Positions 9,950-18,159 of a stretch of 64,000 bases of DNA are shown piece by piece. Origin of the DNA: Ruminococcus sp. GTDB taxonomy: Bacteria; Bacillota; Clostridia; Oscillospirales; Ruminococcaceae. Where the stretch lies: NCBI GenBank assembly GCA_021200415.1, contig JAJQGO010000013.1:144016-208015 (forward strand). Direction: 5' to 3'. Below the pieces are notes generated by a model. That model saw nothing but the letters and a program-made list of their open reading frames with translations, ran no database searches and was not told the origin of the DNA. Within the stretch, counting starts at the first letter, position 1. Each line of letters opens with the position of its first letter. The position numbers and the translations under genes are program-made.

Positions 9950-12181
9950 TTATGACCTGTCAATCTTCATGCCTATAACTGTTATATCATCAGAACGCAG
10001 ATTTGAGTTAAACAAGTCTGCTTTCGCGCATATTTCATCAACTATATACTTTAAATCATCTCCTCCAAGCAGCAATTCCTTGATAAATTGATATTCATTT
10101 TCATTTATACCGTCCGAGAACATTATGATTATATCATTATCTTCTATCTCGTAGCTATGAGCAAAGGTATTTGTTTCCTCAATAATGCCAATGGGAAATG
10201 TGGGGGAGGATATTTTCATAACCTGTCCACGGTGGCGTATGAGGGTTGCCGACGCTCCCGATTTTATCATCGTAAGCTCACAGGAATCGAGATCAATTCG
10301 CACTGCGTCAAGCGTGGCAAAGGCTTCGTTTCGGGATTTCGTAAGCATTATTGAATTTATCAGCCTGATCGCCGAGGAATAATTGACTCCGCTGCCGATA
10401 AGCTTCCTGAACATTGAAACCACCATGCGCGACTCAATTGCGGCAGCCTTTCCGCTTCCCATTCCGTCAGACAATATCACATAGCTTACGCCTGTTCCGT
10501 CGCTGAACACGGCTGATGTATCACCCGTTTCACTTGAATTTTCCGCACATAACGCTGCTCCGTACGCTTCAAGGGAATATTCCGGACGCTCAAACAATCT
10601 TATGCGAACCTCTCTTCCCGAATTCATCGGCTCTATATAATCAAGCTTAAGCTTCAGCTCGTCCGCTATCAAATCACATATCCTGACACAGCTTTTCGGC
10701 GCGTCCGCATAGGTAAAATAAAGCTCCACAAGCAAACGGTTTCGGGAGTTGTAATACGCTATGACATTTTTCGCATTAAAGCCGAATTTTACAAGCTTCG
10801 CAGCAATTATCTTGCTGATCGGCTCGCTGTAGCGCACGTCAATTCTCTCCCCTGCCGCATTTACAATTTCCTCGATAATTTTTATCTGCTCCGACAGCAG
10901 ACGCTGACTTTCCGAGTAACGCATTGCCAGCAGCTTGGCAGTCATTTTCTCACGTCTGCTGTTTTCAAATGCTGCTTTAAGCTCGTCCTTATGCAGACAT
11001 TCCTCAAGCTCATAAGGGAAATTATCCTTTGTGACCTCCGGCAGCTCAGCCATTTTTTTGAAGCCTCTCTGCGTAATATCACGGCTGTTGCTCCAGCAAG
11101 CAAGACGCCTGTGGCAATTCCTGCATACCTCCTGACTGTTCAGCTCTATCTCGTCCTTTTTTTCGGCGTTTTTCTCAAGAACCTCCGATATTTTCCCTGA
11201 TTCACGGCGCACCGTTTCAATTGACCCTGCAAGGAATCTCATTCTTGAGCTTATTATATCCGGAAGCGCTCCGCCGTCCTTCCTGATAAGAACCCATTTA
11301 TCGGAAAAATTCGGTGATACGGCAAGGAAAATCAGCGTTCCTGCAATAACGTTCAGCATTTGCATGAGGCTGTCGGCAGTAACGCCTGTGAACACTAAAA
11401 ATACAAAGCTTACGCCAACAAAAAATCCTGCCGCGGTACCGGATTTCCGGCGATACAGATAGCCCGTAAGCAAGCCTGACGCAGGCAGCATGACGACCGT
11501 CATTCCGCAGGAGGATGACGCCAGAAACGCTCCGCATACAGTCAGTGCCCCGCAGAGAACGCCTCCCACGTATCGATAGTGATATGCCGCCGTTACCGTT
11601 ACCGCAATGCCAAGTATGATTCCAATGTTAATATACGGCAATTCAATTGAGCTGAACGACGCAATCATAACCGTATATACAACCGCATACGCACAGCTGA
11701 GAGCAGTCGAAAGGTCAAGCACAAGCTGATGCTTCAGGCTTGCAAGAATCAATGCAATTGAGTATGCCACAAGTCCCGCAAGCGCTCCATAGAAGGCATA
11801 AAACGCCAGCTTATACAGCAGCTCACCTATAACTGCCGACACAGCTGCACCTGCCGCAAAAACCGATACGGCTGTGCTGATTCCGCAATATTTCGCTTCG
11901 GATTTTGATTCAAAAAGCATTTTATAAATAATGCATATTATCATTGCCCCTATGTGAACAATGCTTTTCGGGACATCACCTGATATGACGTAGCGGATTA
12001 TACTTCCGCACAGTACCGCCGCCGCGGAGGGCAGCGAAAGCGCACCTGCAAGTGAAATATTTGCAAATGACGCCGTTCCCGATATGGTTGCTCCCGCAAG
12101 GAGAAAGCCTCCTGCAAATGACGCAAAAAAAGCTCCCGTGCGGCTGAGCGTGCTTGTTTTTACTGCTGTTGTTCTGAACAT
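9950..12181 (-). CDS. spoIIE: Stage II sporulation protein E (PP2C-type serine phosphatase)
   Basis: 743 aa. In sporulating Firmicutes SpoIIE sits at the polar septum and dephosphorylates SpoIIAA, which frees sigma-F in the forespore. The first 300 residues hold about ten hydrophobic segments. A middle region follows, with the cysteine-rich CRNCHRRLACW common in clostridial SpoIIE. The C-terminal phosphatase domain shows YVILSDGMGSGKAAAIES (metal-binding Asp), a SGASATLIRHRG strand and IIMFSDGINE (second metal Asp). The target SpoIIAA is encoded at 34967-35284. The gene lies directly downstream of the cdaR-ftsEX-M23-S41 unit but is separated from it by a terminator and has its own promoter. 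Confidence 0.95.
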   Translation of the reverse strand: MFRTTAVKTSTLSRTGAFFASFAGGFLLAGATISGTASFANISLAGALSLPSAAAVLCGSIIRYVISGDVPKSIVHIGAMIICIIYKMLFESKSEAKYCGISTAVSVFAAGAAVSAVIGELLYKLAFYAFYGALAGLVAYSIALILASLKHQLVLDLSTALSCAYAVVYTVMIASFSSIELPYINIGIILGIAVTVTAAYHYRYVGGVLCGALTVCGAFLASSSCGMTVVMLPASGLLTGYLYRRKSGTAAGFFVGVSFVFLVFTGVTADSLMQMLNVIAGTLIFLAVSPNFSDKWVLIRKDGGALPDIISSRMRFLAGSIETVRRESGKISEVLEKNAEKKDEIELNSQEVCRNCHRRLACWSNSRDITQRGFKKMAELPEVTKDNFPYELEECLHKDELKAAFENSRREKMTAKLLAMRYSESQRLLSEQIKIIEEIVNAAGERIDVRYSEPISKIIAAKLVKFGFNAKNVIAYYNSRNRLLVELYFTYADAPKSCVRICDLIADELKLKLDYIEPMNSGREVRIRLFERPEYSLEAYGAALCAENSSETGDTSAVFSDGTGVSYVILSDGMGSGKAAAIESRMVVSMFRKLIGSGVNYSSAIRLINSIMLTKSRNEAFATLDAVRIDLDSCELTMIKSGASATLIRHRGQVMKISSPTFPIGIIEETNTFAHSYEIEDNDIIIMFSDGINENEYQFIKELLLGGDDLKYIVDEICAKADLFNSNLRSDDITVIGMKIDRS

Positions 12182-12269
12182 CCTGAATCACCCTTGTATA
12201 ATTTTTAACTCGGAGCAAAGCCCGATGTAAGCTCGCCGCCTGAAACATCGGCGAATAAGTTATATTAGC

Positions 12270-12302
12270 ATTATACCATTTTATTTTTGGGAATTATGTC
12301 AG
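12270..12302 (-). promoter_or_regulatory. spoIIE promoter with 21-bp spacer, Spo0A-dependent type
   Basis: On the minus strand a perfect TATAAT (12275-12270) has CTGACA (12302-12297) 21 bp upstream and nothing acceptable at 17 bp. An over-long spacer is a known feature of the sigma-A promoters of B. subtilis spoIIE and spoIIG, which need Spo0A-P. I find no good match to the TGTCGAA 0A box here. The roughly 80-nt leader holds a 7-bp hairpin (CCGATGT paired with ACATCGG). Confidence 0.45.
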
Positions 12303-12311
12303 TTTCGGTTG

Positions 12312-12348
12312 AGAACAAAAAACCTCCTGTGATAATTCACAGGAGGTT
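12312..12348 (-). terminator. Intrinsic terminator after the S41 protease gene
   Basis: A perfect 12-bp stem (12321-12332 with 12337-12348, 4-nt loop) is followed on the minus strand by six T residues. It separates the ftsEX-M23-S41 unit from spoIIE. Confidence 0.9.
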
Positions 12349-12355
12349 ATATATA

Positions 12356-13537
12356 TCAGCTTTCACTTATCAGCTGCTGTGCAACTTCAAGTGCCTTGTC
12401 ATACTGCGGGTCGCTTTCATCATCCTCGTCGTCCTCAACAATATAATCAGGCGTCAGACCGACTCCGTCATAGCATTCCGATTCCGTCGTTTTATATTCC
12501 GCAACAGTAAGCACAATTGCTCCGCCGTCCTCAAGCTCCGTTGTAACCTGCATTACGCCCTTGCCGTATGTCTGAACGCCTACGAGAACCGCCTTGTCAA
12601 AATCTCTCAGGGATGCCGAAAACAGCTCCGCAGCACTTGCCGTATTCTCATTCACAAGCACAACCATCGGCACGTCAAGCTCGGACGCATCCGAATATAC
12701 AAGCGTTTCCGAATGGCCGTCCTTGTATTCCGCCGTTGCGATTACTCCCTCCGGAAGAAGCGGATCTACGCATTCCTCCAGAGACGAAACAAGTCCGCCG
12801 CCGTTATCTCTGAGGTCAAAAATAAACGCCTCAGCTCCTGCTGAATTAAGCTCCTCAAGCACGCTTATAAACTGCTCGGACGTATTCTTTTTGAAGCCCG
12901 TTATCTGAATATATCCGATATTTCCGTTTATCATCTCACCTGTTACGGTTGTCAGCTCCATTGAGGTTCTCGTGAACACCATATCGGTATCAATTCCGTC
13001 ACGGCGTACAGTTATCGTAATTTCCGTGCCGACCTGACCGCTCATTGCGTCAATAGACTCCTCAAAGCCCTCCACGAGAACGTCATTTCCGTCCACGCAC
13101 GTAATAATATCTCCCGGCACAAGGTCAGAATTCGCCGCAGGTGAATCGCTCATTATTTCCACAACTCTGATATATCCGCTTTCGTCCTCCGTCAGCGTCA
13201 GACCGATTCCCACAAGCTCGCCTGCGTCCTCGCTCGATTCGATACGGTATTCCTCCGCTGTAAGATAGCGTGAATAATCGTCGTCAAGTCCGTCAACGTA
13301 GCCCTTTAGGATTCCGTCCGTCAGAGCGTCCTCGTCAATGTCGCCGTAGTAATTTTCACGCACATAGCTGTCGAGAGTTTGCAGGGCACTGTACTTCTGT
13401 GACTTTTCGTTTACGTCAACTACCTTTTCGTTGAAGCTTTGCAGGGAAAAAAAGGAGGTAAATATAAAAGTAACGGCAGATGCGATTGCAATAAGGCTTA
13501 TCGCCAGACCAAGACTTATTTTTCTGTTCATACTCAT
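12356..13537 (-). CDS. S41 family C-terminal processing protease (CtpA/CtpB-like)
   Basis: 393 aa from ATG 13537 (a GTG directly before and an ATG at 13531 are alternatives). A single N-terminal membrane helix (about residues 8-30) anchors it outside the membrane. A PDZ domain follows at about 90-180 (VGIGLTLTED...VVEIMSDSPAANSDLVPGD). The protease domain carries the Ser-Lys pair in NENTASAAELF and TYGKGVMQ. In B. subtilis, CtpB cleaves sporulation factors, and CtpA-type proteases elsewhere control wall hydrolases. Its place directly after an M23 hydrolase gene in an ftsEX unit suggests it trims or removes that hydrolase; that is inference. Confidence 0.9.
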   Translation of the reverse strand: MSMNRKISLGLAISLIAIASAVTFIFTSFFSLQSFNEKVVDVNEKSQKYSALQTLDSYVRENYYGDIDEDALTDGILKGYVDGLDDDYSRYLTAEEYRIESSEDAGELVGIGLTLTEDESGYIRVVEIMSDSPAANSDLVPGDIITCVDGNDVLVEGFEESIDAMSGQVGTEITITVRRDGIDTDMVFTRTSMELTTVTGEMINGNIGYIQITGFKKNTSEQFISVLEELNSAGAEAFIFDLRDNGGGLVSSLEECVDPLLPEGVIATAEYKDGHSETLVYSDASELDVPMVVLVNENTASAAELFSASLRDFDKAVLVGVQTYGKGVMQVTTELEDGGAIVLTVAEYKTTESECYDGVGLTPDYIVEDDEDDESDPQYDKALEVAQQLISES

Positions 13538-13551
13538 CACTGCTTTCGATA

Positions 13552-13582
13552 GAAAAAATTCGGGCAGCTGTCAAAACTGCCC
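13552..13582 (-). terminator. Partial terminator between the M23 and S41 genes
   Basis: A 6-bp GC stem (GGGCAG with CTGCCC, 13562-13567/13577-13582) is followed on the minus strand by GAATTTTTTC. It could reduce transcription into the S41 gene, which begins 15 bp further on. Confidence 0.6.
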
Positions 13583-13613
13583 AGTACATTATTTGTCTAT
13601 TTTTCTGTTATAA

Positions 13614-15071
13614 TTATAAGTAATTGCTCGGATCTACAGCTGTACCGTTTATACGGATTTCAAAATGAAGATGATAGCCTGTTGAGTATCCTGTACTTCC
13701 GATTGTTCCGACAGCCTGTCCCTGTGAAACGTAATCTCCCACAGAAACGCTGACTGTTCCAAGATGACCGTAAAGAGTTGTAGTTCCGTCACCATGAGAA
13801 ATGAGAACATAGTTTCCGTAACCGTTTCCGCAGCAGTTGCTTGACTTCGGGTAGTTGTGGCTGCATGAGTTGCTTACCGCAATAACCGTTCCCGCCTTTG
13901 AAGCGCAGGCGGATGCTCCGGAAATTCCGCCGCCGGCAATGTCTATTCCGGCATGGAGACTGCCCCATCTGTAGCCGTAGCCGCTGGAAATATAGTAATA
14001 TCCCGGCGCAGGCCATGCGAATCCCGATACGGACGTGGATGTTGTTGTTGTATCGGAGGTTGATGTGTCAGTCTCTGTATAGCTGCTGCTGTCGTCACTG
14101 CTGCTTGTATCATCGCTGCTATTCGACGACGAATCATCACTGCTGCCTGAATTGTCATTGCTTGCTTCGGTTGCTGCCTGTTTAGCCGCCTCTTCAGCCG
14201 CAGCCTTTTTCGCAGCCTCCTCCTCGGCAGCCTTCTGTGCTGCTTCGGCAGCAGCGGCAGCCTCCTCAGCCTCTCTGATTTCATTTTCCTGAGCCTCAAG
14301 CAGCTCGTTGACAGCTTCAAGCTCCTCAACCGATTTTTCGGTTCTTTCTTTTTCAAGAGCAAGACGGTCAATTTCATCCTGTGATTTCTGAATTGCCTCG
14401 CTCAGCTGCTCAATGTCTTCCTCTTTTTCCTTTTTCTTTGTTTCCTGAGTTGTCTTGTTCATCTCAAGATTCAGCTTTTCGGTTTCGAGGTTAGCCTTTG
14501 ACGTTTCAAGCGTATTGATTTCCTCAAGGAGATTATCAACAAGCTCCTCATCATGAGCGGCAATATTATTCACCATTTCTACTCTTGACAGCATATCGTA
14601 AAAATCCGTTGAGCCGAGAACAGCAGACACAAGACTGTTGTTTCCCGTAACATACATTGCGCAGAGGCGTTCCTTGAAAAGCTCGATATTTTCTTCAACC
14701 TGAGCCTCCTGAGCTTCAATGTCCTCGGACAGAGCGTTGATATTTTCCTCCGCTGCCGCAATATCAGCCGACAGCTGATTTATCTCCACATCGAGAAGCT
14801 CGATATTATCCTGAATAAGCTCAATCTGCTCCGACAGGGTTTTCTGGTACTCCTCTTCCTCCGCCGCATCGTTTTCGAGGGAATCTATTTCATCCTGAAG
14901 AGCCGCAATTTTCTCCTCATTCTGCTTTCTTTCCTCTTGAATTTCCGTTATGGTTTTCGCCTCTATGCTGTTATCTGCCGCATTCTCGGAATAAGCCGCC
15001 ATAAGCGTAACTGTAAGAACGGTGCAGGTCAGAATTGTCAGAATTCTTTTTATTATGCATAATTTTGACAT
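13614..15071 (-). CDS. Secreted coiled-coil M23 peptidoglycan hydrolase, FtsEX-associated (PcsB/CwlO/EnvC-like role)
   Basis: 485 aa: a signal peptide (about 1-27), a long coiled coil (about 35-270) rich in E, Q, K and L, an Ala/Glu then Ser/Asp/Thr-rich linker (about 265-350), and a C-terminal LytM/M23 domain. Zinc ligands are visible as HAGIDI and HLHFEI, with a further histidine in LYGHLG. A cysteine-bearing insert (NSCSHNYPKSSNCCGNGYG) interrupts the domain and may hold a disulfide. The gene follows ftsX by 66 bp; in other Firmicutes FtsEX activates just such coiled-coil hydrolases at the septum. The start at 15071 is forced by an in-frame stop directly upstream. Its Shine-Dalgarno lies 34 nt away across a hairpin (see 15072-15112). 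Confidence 0.9.
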   Translation of the reverse strand: MSKLCIIKRILTILTCTVLTVTLMAAYSENAADNSIEAKTITEIQEERKQNEEKIAALQDEIDSLENDAAEEEEYQKTLSEQIELIQDNIELLDVEINQLSADIAAAEENINALSEDIEAQEAQVEENIELFKERLCAMYVTGNNSLVSAVLGSTDFYDMLSRVEMVNNIAAHDEELVDNLLEEINTLETSKANLETEKLNLEMNKTTQETKKKEKEEDIEQLSEAIQKSQDEIDRLALEKERTEKSVEELEAVNELLEAQENEIREAEEAAAAAEAAQKAAEEEAAKKAAAEEAAKQAATEASNDNSGSSDDSSSNSSDDTSSSDDSSSYTETDTSTSDTTTTSTSVSGFAWPAPGYYYISSGYGYRWGSLHAGIDIAGGGISGASACASKAGTVIAVSNSCSHNYPKSSNCCGNGYGNYVLISHGDGTTTLYGHLGTVSVSVGDYVSQGQAVGTIGSTGYSTGYHLHFEIRINGTAVDPSNYL

Positions 15072-15112
15072 GACTTAAATCTGCGGAACACCTGATGTAT
15101 CCGCACTCCTTT
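15072..15112 (-). promoter_or_regulatory. Hairpin between Shine-Dalgarno and start codon of the M23 gene
   Basis: On the minus strand AAAGGAG (15112-15106) is followed at once by a stem TGCGGA/TCCGCA with a 12-nt loop (15105-15082), then 10 nt, then ATG 15071. Folding the hairpin brings the ribosome binding site to about 10 nt from the start. The penicillin-binding protein gene at 36527 has the same layout. Confidence 0.5.
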
Positions 15113-15137
15113 CATATAATTTCTGCATGAATTTCCG

Positions 15138-16043
15138 CTATACATTGATGTGCTTTCTCGTGCTTATAACACTTCCCAAAGCTCCGATAAAGGAGCCTGC
15201 CAATACATAGCAGATGAAAACGTAAATCCTTATATCACCGAACGGAATAATACTTCCCGCGCCGATTACATTCATAACTCCCTGCTGGGAGGCAATAGCC
15301 TGAAATACGGCACGATAGCCGAGCCATGTAACGAGAAATGCTCCCAGACCGGCAAAAAGTCCCGTAACCATGCCTTCCACAAAGAAGGGGGTTCGTATGA
15401 ATCCGTTTGTTGCTCCTACATATTTCATAATCTGGATTTCCTCACGCCTTGCAAAAACGCTTGCCTTGGTTGTGTTGGAAATCATAATCATTGAAACGAT
15501 TGCAAGCGCAATTATAATTGCTACAGCAATCAGAGTAACAATTCTTCTAAGCTCCGTAAGAAATTCAACAAAATCATAGGACGCTCTTACAAGATAAACA
15601 TCATCAATTTGCTTTATCTGCTCGACTGTATCGGATATTTCCTCAAGATTATTGACAGTTATGCTGTATCCGTCAACAAGGGGATTATCACCGTTTAAGG
15701 ATTCAAAAAGAACCTCATATTCCGGCATTGTAGCAATCATGCTGTCAAGAGCCTGATCCTTTGAAACGTATTCAATTTTGTCAACATTTTCAAGTGCGCC
15801 TATTTCGTCGCCGATTGCGCTGACCCTCTCAGCGGACGTTTCCTTATTTATAAAAACAGCAATTTCATTTTTATCGCCGATTCCGTCTATCATGGAATTG
15901 ATATTGATGTAGAACAGAGCTGAAATACCAACAAGCATCAGGGATATAAGCAGAACGCAGAATGTGGCAAACGCCATCATCTTGTTCTTCCAGATATTCT
16001 CAACGCCTTGGTTTGCAAGATATTTTACACTGCTGATCTTCAT
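15138..16043 (-). CDS. ftsX: Cell division protein FtsX
   Basis: 301 aa, the membrane subunit of the FtsEX complex. One helix near residues 20-43 (MMAFATFCVLLISLMLVGIS) precedes an extracellular domain (about 45-165); three further helices follow at about 170-195, 220-245 and 270-293. This is the standard FtsX layout. The complex does not transport; it passes ATP hydrolysis by FtsE to an external wall hydrolase. The ATG at 16043 directly follows the ftsE stop codon, with its ribosome binding site inside the ftsE end, so the two are translated together. Confidence 0.95.
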   Translation of the reverse strand: MKISSVKYLANQGVENIWKNKMMAFATFCVLLISLMLVGISALFYININSMIDGIGDKNEIAVFINKETSAERVSAIGDEIGALENVDKIEYVSKDQALDSMIATMPEYEVLFESLNGDNPLVDGYSITVNNLEEISDTVEQIKQIDDVYLVRASYDFVEFLTELRRIVTLIAVAIIIALAIVSMIMISNTTKASVFARREEIQIMKYVGATNGFIRTPFFVEGMVTGLFAGLGAFLVTWLGYRAVFQAIASQQGVMNVIGAGSIIPFGDIRIYVFICYVLAGSFIGALGSVISTRKHINV

Positions 16044-16748
16044 TTAAACCTCAACGCCTCCCATCACCTCGTCATTAGTTCCGACGATAACCTCATCGAA
16101 AACGATTTCGCCATCGGTAATATTTATAATACGTCCGCCGAAATGGCGCACCAAATCATGCTCATGAGTTACCATGAGTATAGTTGTACCCTGATCGTTA
16201 ATGCCCTTGAGCAGCTCAACGATTTCATATGAAAGCTCAGGGTCGATATTACCTGTCGGCTCGTCTGCAATAATAAGCTGCGGGTCATTCACAAGCGCTC
16301 TCGCTATGGCAACACGCTGCTTTTCGCCGCCTGAAAGCTCATCGGGGTATGATGAGGACTTTGCCTGAAGCCCCACAAGACTTATAACATACGGAACTCT
16401 TTTTCTTATGTATTTTATGGGGGCGTCAATAACACGGAGTACGAATGCAATATTTTCATACACCGTCATTGAGGGGATAAGCCGGAAGTCCTGAAAGACA
16501 AATCCGAGAGTTCTGCGGAATTCCGGTATTTTTCTTTTTTTGAGTTTACTGAGATTATATCCGTTTACGGTTACAACGCCACTTGTTGCATCAATTTCCT
16601 TGAGCAGCAGCTTAATCATGGTACTTTTTCCCGCACCTGACGAACCTACCACAAACGCAAAGTCGCCGTCATTTATTTTGAGGCTTACATTGTTAAGCGC
16701 GTCAACGCCGCTGGAGTATGTTACGGATACGTTCTTAAGTTCTACCAC
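16044..16748 (-). CDS. ftsE: Cell division ATP-binding protein FtsE
   Basis: 234 aa ABC ATPase. Walker A is VVGSSGAGKSTMIKLLL, the signature is LSGGEKQRVAIARAL, Walker B is QLIIADEPTGNIDP and the switch His lies in MVTHEHDL. The start is a GTG at 16748 with AAGGATG upstream. The 72-bp gap from the regulator gene holds no T-run terminator, only an imperfect 9-bp hairpin over the regulator stop codon (16809-16829), so both are probably one transcript. Confidence 0.95.
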   Translation of the reverse strand: MVELKNVSVTYSSGVDALNNVSLKINDGDFAFVVGSSGAGKSTMIKLLLKEIDATSGVVTVNGYNLSKLKKRKIPEFRRTLGFVFQDFRLIPSMTVYENIAFVLRVIDAPIKYIRKRVPYVISLVGLQAKSSSYPDELSGGEKQRVAIARALVNDPQLIIADEPTGNIDPELSYEIVELLKGINDQGTTILMVTHEHDLVRHFGGRIINITDGEIVFDEVIVGTNDEVMGGVEV

Positions 16749-16820
16749 TTGGGTTACACCATCCTTTATATGTGTGAGCCGAAGGGCTGTAATATGGGCA
16801 GCCGGATGAAGTCCTGATAA

Positions 16821-17906
16821 TCAGAACTTAACCGGGTTTGCAGTCAGATATTTCTTTACCATAAGAGCTATTTTGAAGATGATTGCGTGGTCAAATTCTC
16901 TAAGGTCAAGACCTGTCAGCTTTTTGATTTTTTCGAGTCTGTACACAAGAGTATTTCTGTGGACGAAGAGCTTTCTTGACGTTTCGGAAACATTCAGATT
17001 ATTCTCGAAGAATTTCTGAATTGTGAAAAGTGTTTCGTGGTCGAGGGAGTCAATGCTTCCCTGCTTGAACACCTCATGGAGGAAGGTTTCACAGAGAGTC
17101 GTGGGGAGATGATAGATAAGACGTGCAATACCGAGATTATCATAGCTTACAATAGCCTTGTCTGTATCGAAAACCTTGCCGACCTCAAGAGCAGTCTGAG
17201 CCTCCTTGAATGAGCGCGCGAGATCCTTTACGCCTGTAACGGCAGTACCGATTCCCACATTAACGCGTGTGTAGAATTCGCCGCTGAGCGTATCGGCAAT
17301 TGAACGCGCAAGCTTTTCAAGATCCTTTGAATCAACCGTGCTTTTAAGCTCCTTAACGAGAACAATATCAGTTTCCGTGATGTTGAAAACGAAGTCCTTG
17401 TTCTTGTCGGGGAAGAGGTTCTGGATAACGTCGTATGCGGAAATATCGTTTGCGGAAACGATTCTGATGAGGAATACGGCACGGCTTATCTCGGCATTGA
17501 AATGAAGCTCCCTTGCCTTGATAACAATATCACCGGGGAGAACGTTATCGAGAATAACATTTTTGATAAAATTATTTCTGTCGTATTTTTCATCATAATA
17601 CTGCTTGATATTTGCCAATGTTATAGCGAGAATGCTTGCGTATTTTGAAGCGGCATCATCAACGCCCTCGACAAAAACAGCGTAATTCGGCTTAACTCTT
17701 GCGCCGAACGGCTTATAGGTGTAGCCATCCCTGATGAAAATGTCATGAGAGTCGCTGAGATCCAGCGAAACGAACTCATTTGTAGTTCCGACCTTTGTAA
17801 GGTCACTGCAGGCAATAATTGTGGCTGTTTCATCGACGACACCGATAGTAGCGTCTATGGTATCGCGCATCTGGTTTACTAATCCCTGAAATATTCTGTT
17901 TGACAT
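16821..17906 (-). CDS. PucR/CdaR-type transcriptional regulator
   Basis: 361 aa. The C-terminal 60 residues are the HTH_30 DNA-binding domain (NVSETSRKLFVHRNTLVYRLEKIKKLTGL, of which SRKLFVHRNTLVYRL is the core), typical of PucR and CdaR regulators. The middle (about 140-265) looks like the degenerate GGDEF-like domain of CdaR; the N-terminal 130 residues resemble a small-molecule sensor domain. CdaR in E. coli senses sugar diacids, but there are no sugar-acid genes here. It stands first in a unit with ftsE, ftsX, an M23 hydrolase and an S41 protease, so it may tie wall remodelling to a metabolite. The ligand is unknown. Confidence 0.85.
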   Translation of the reverse strand: MSNRIFQGLVNQMRDTIDATIGVVDETATIIACSDLTKVGTTNEFVSLDLSDSHDIFIRDGYTYKPFGARVKPNYAVFVEGVDDAASKYASILAITLANIKQYYDEKYDRNNFIKNVILDNVLPGDIVIKARELHFNAEISRAVFLIRIVSANDISAYDVIQNLFPDKNKDFVFNITETDIVLVKELKSTVDSKDLEKLARSIADTLSGEFYTRVNVGIGTAVTGVKDLARSFKEAQTALEVGKVFDTDKAIVSYDNLGIARLIYHLPTTLCETFLHEVFKQGSIDSLDHETLFTIQKFFENNLNVSETSRKLFVHRNTLVYRLEKIKKLTGLDLREFDHAIIFKIALMVKKYLTANPVKF

Positions 17907-18022
17907 AATAACAACCCTTCTTTAAAATTTGAATATGATATATTTGGAGTACACTTCCAAGGAGAATCAACGAGAGCGCCTCAATATATTACAAATTGTA
18001 ACACATTTTCAGCAGCGATTTG

Positions 18023-18099
18023 TTAACATTCTGTTAATTCTTGCTTTAAAGTCTACATATGCACTGTAATTCTAAGGAGAATTCTGTCTAAATTAGACA
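18023..18099. repeat. Three short inverted repeats upstream of the PucR/CdaR-type gene
   Basis: Within 77 bp lie TTAACA-N3-TGTTAA (18023-18037), AATTCT-N4-AGAATT (18068-18083) and TGTCTAA-N1-TTAGACA (18085-18099). None has a T-run of terminator type. They lie 120-190 bp upstream of the regulator start at 17906, where operators would sit. The remainder of the gap (17907-18159) is AT-rich, with only weak promoter-like hexamers such as TACAAT near 17995. Confidence 0.4.
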
Positions 18100-18159
18100 A
18101 ATCCTGATTTTTTTGTAACCGCAAAGTAATTTTTTGGTGGCAGAAATGTAATTTTCTTC

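Noticed and set aside
13943-14377. Open frame of 144 codons rich in Arg, Leu and Pro on the minus strand
   Set aside because: A shadow of the low-complexity coiled coil and linker of the M23 gene in another frame, with no ribosome binding site.
16809-16829. Terminator between the PucR/CdaR-type gene and ftsE
   Set aside because: A 9-bp imperfect hairpin covers the stop codon, but no T-run follows it.
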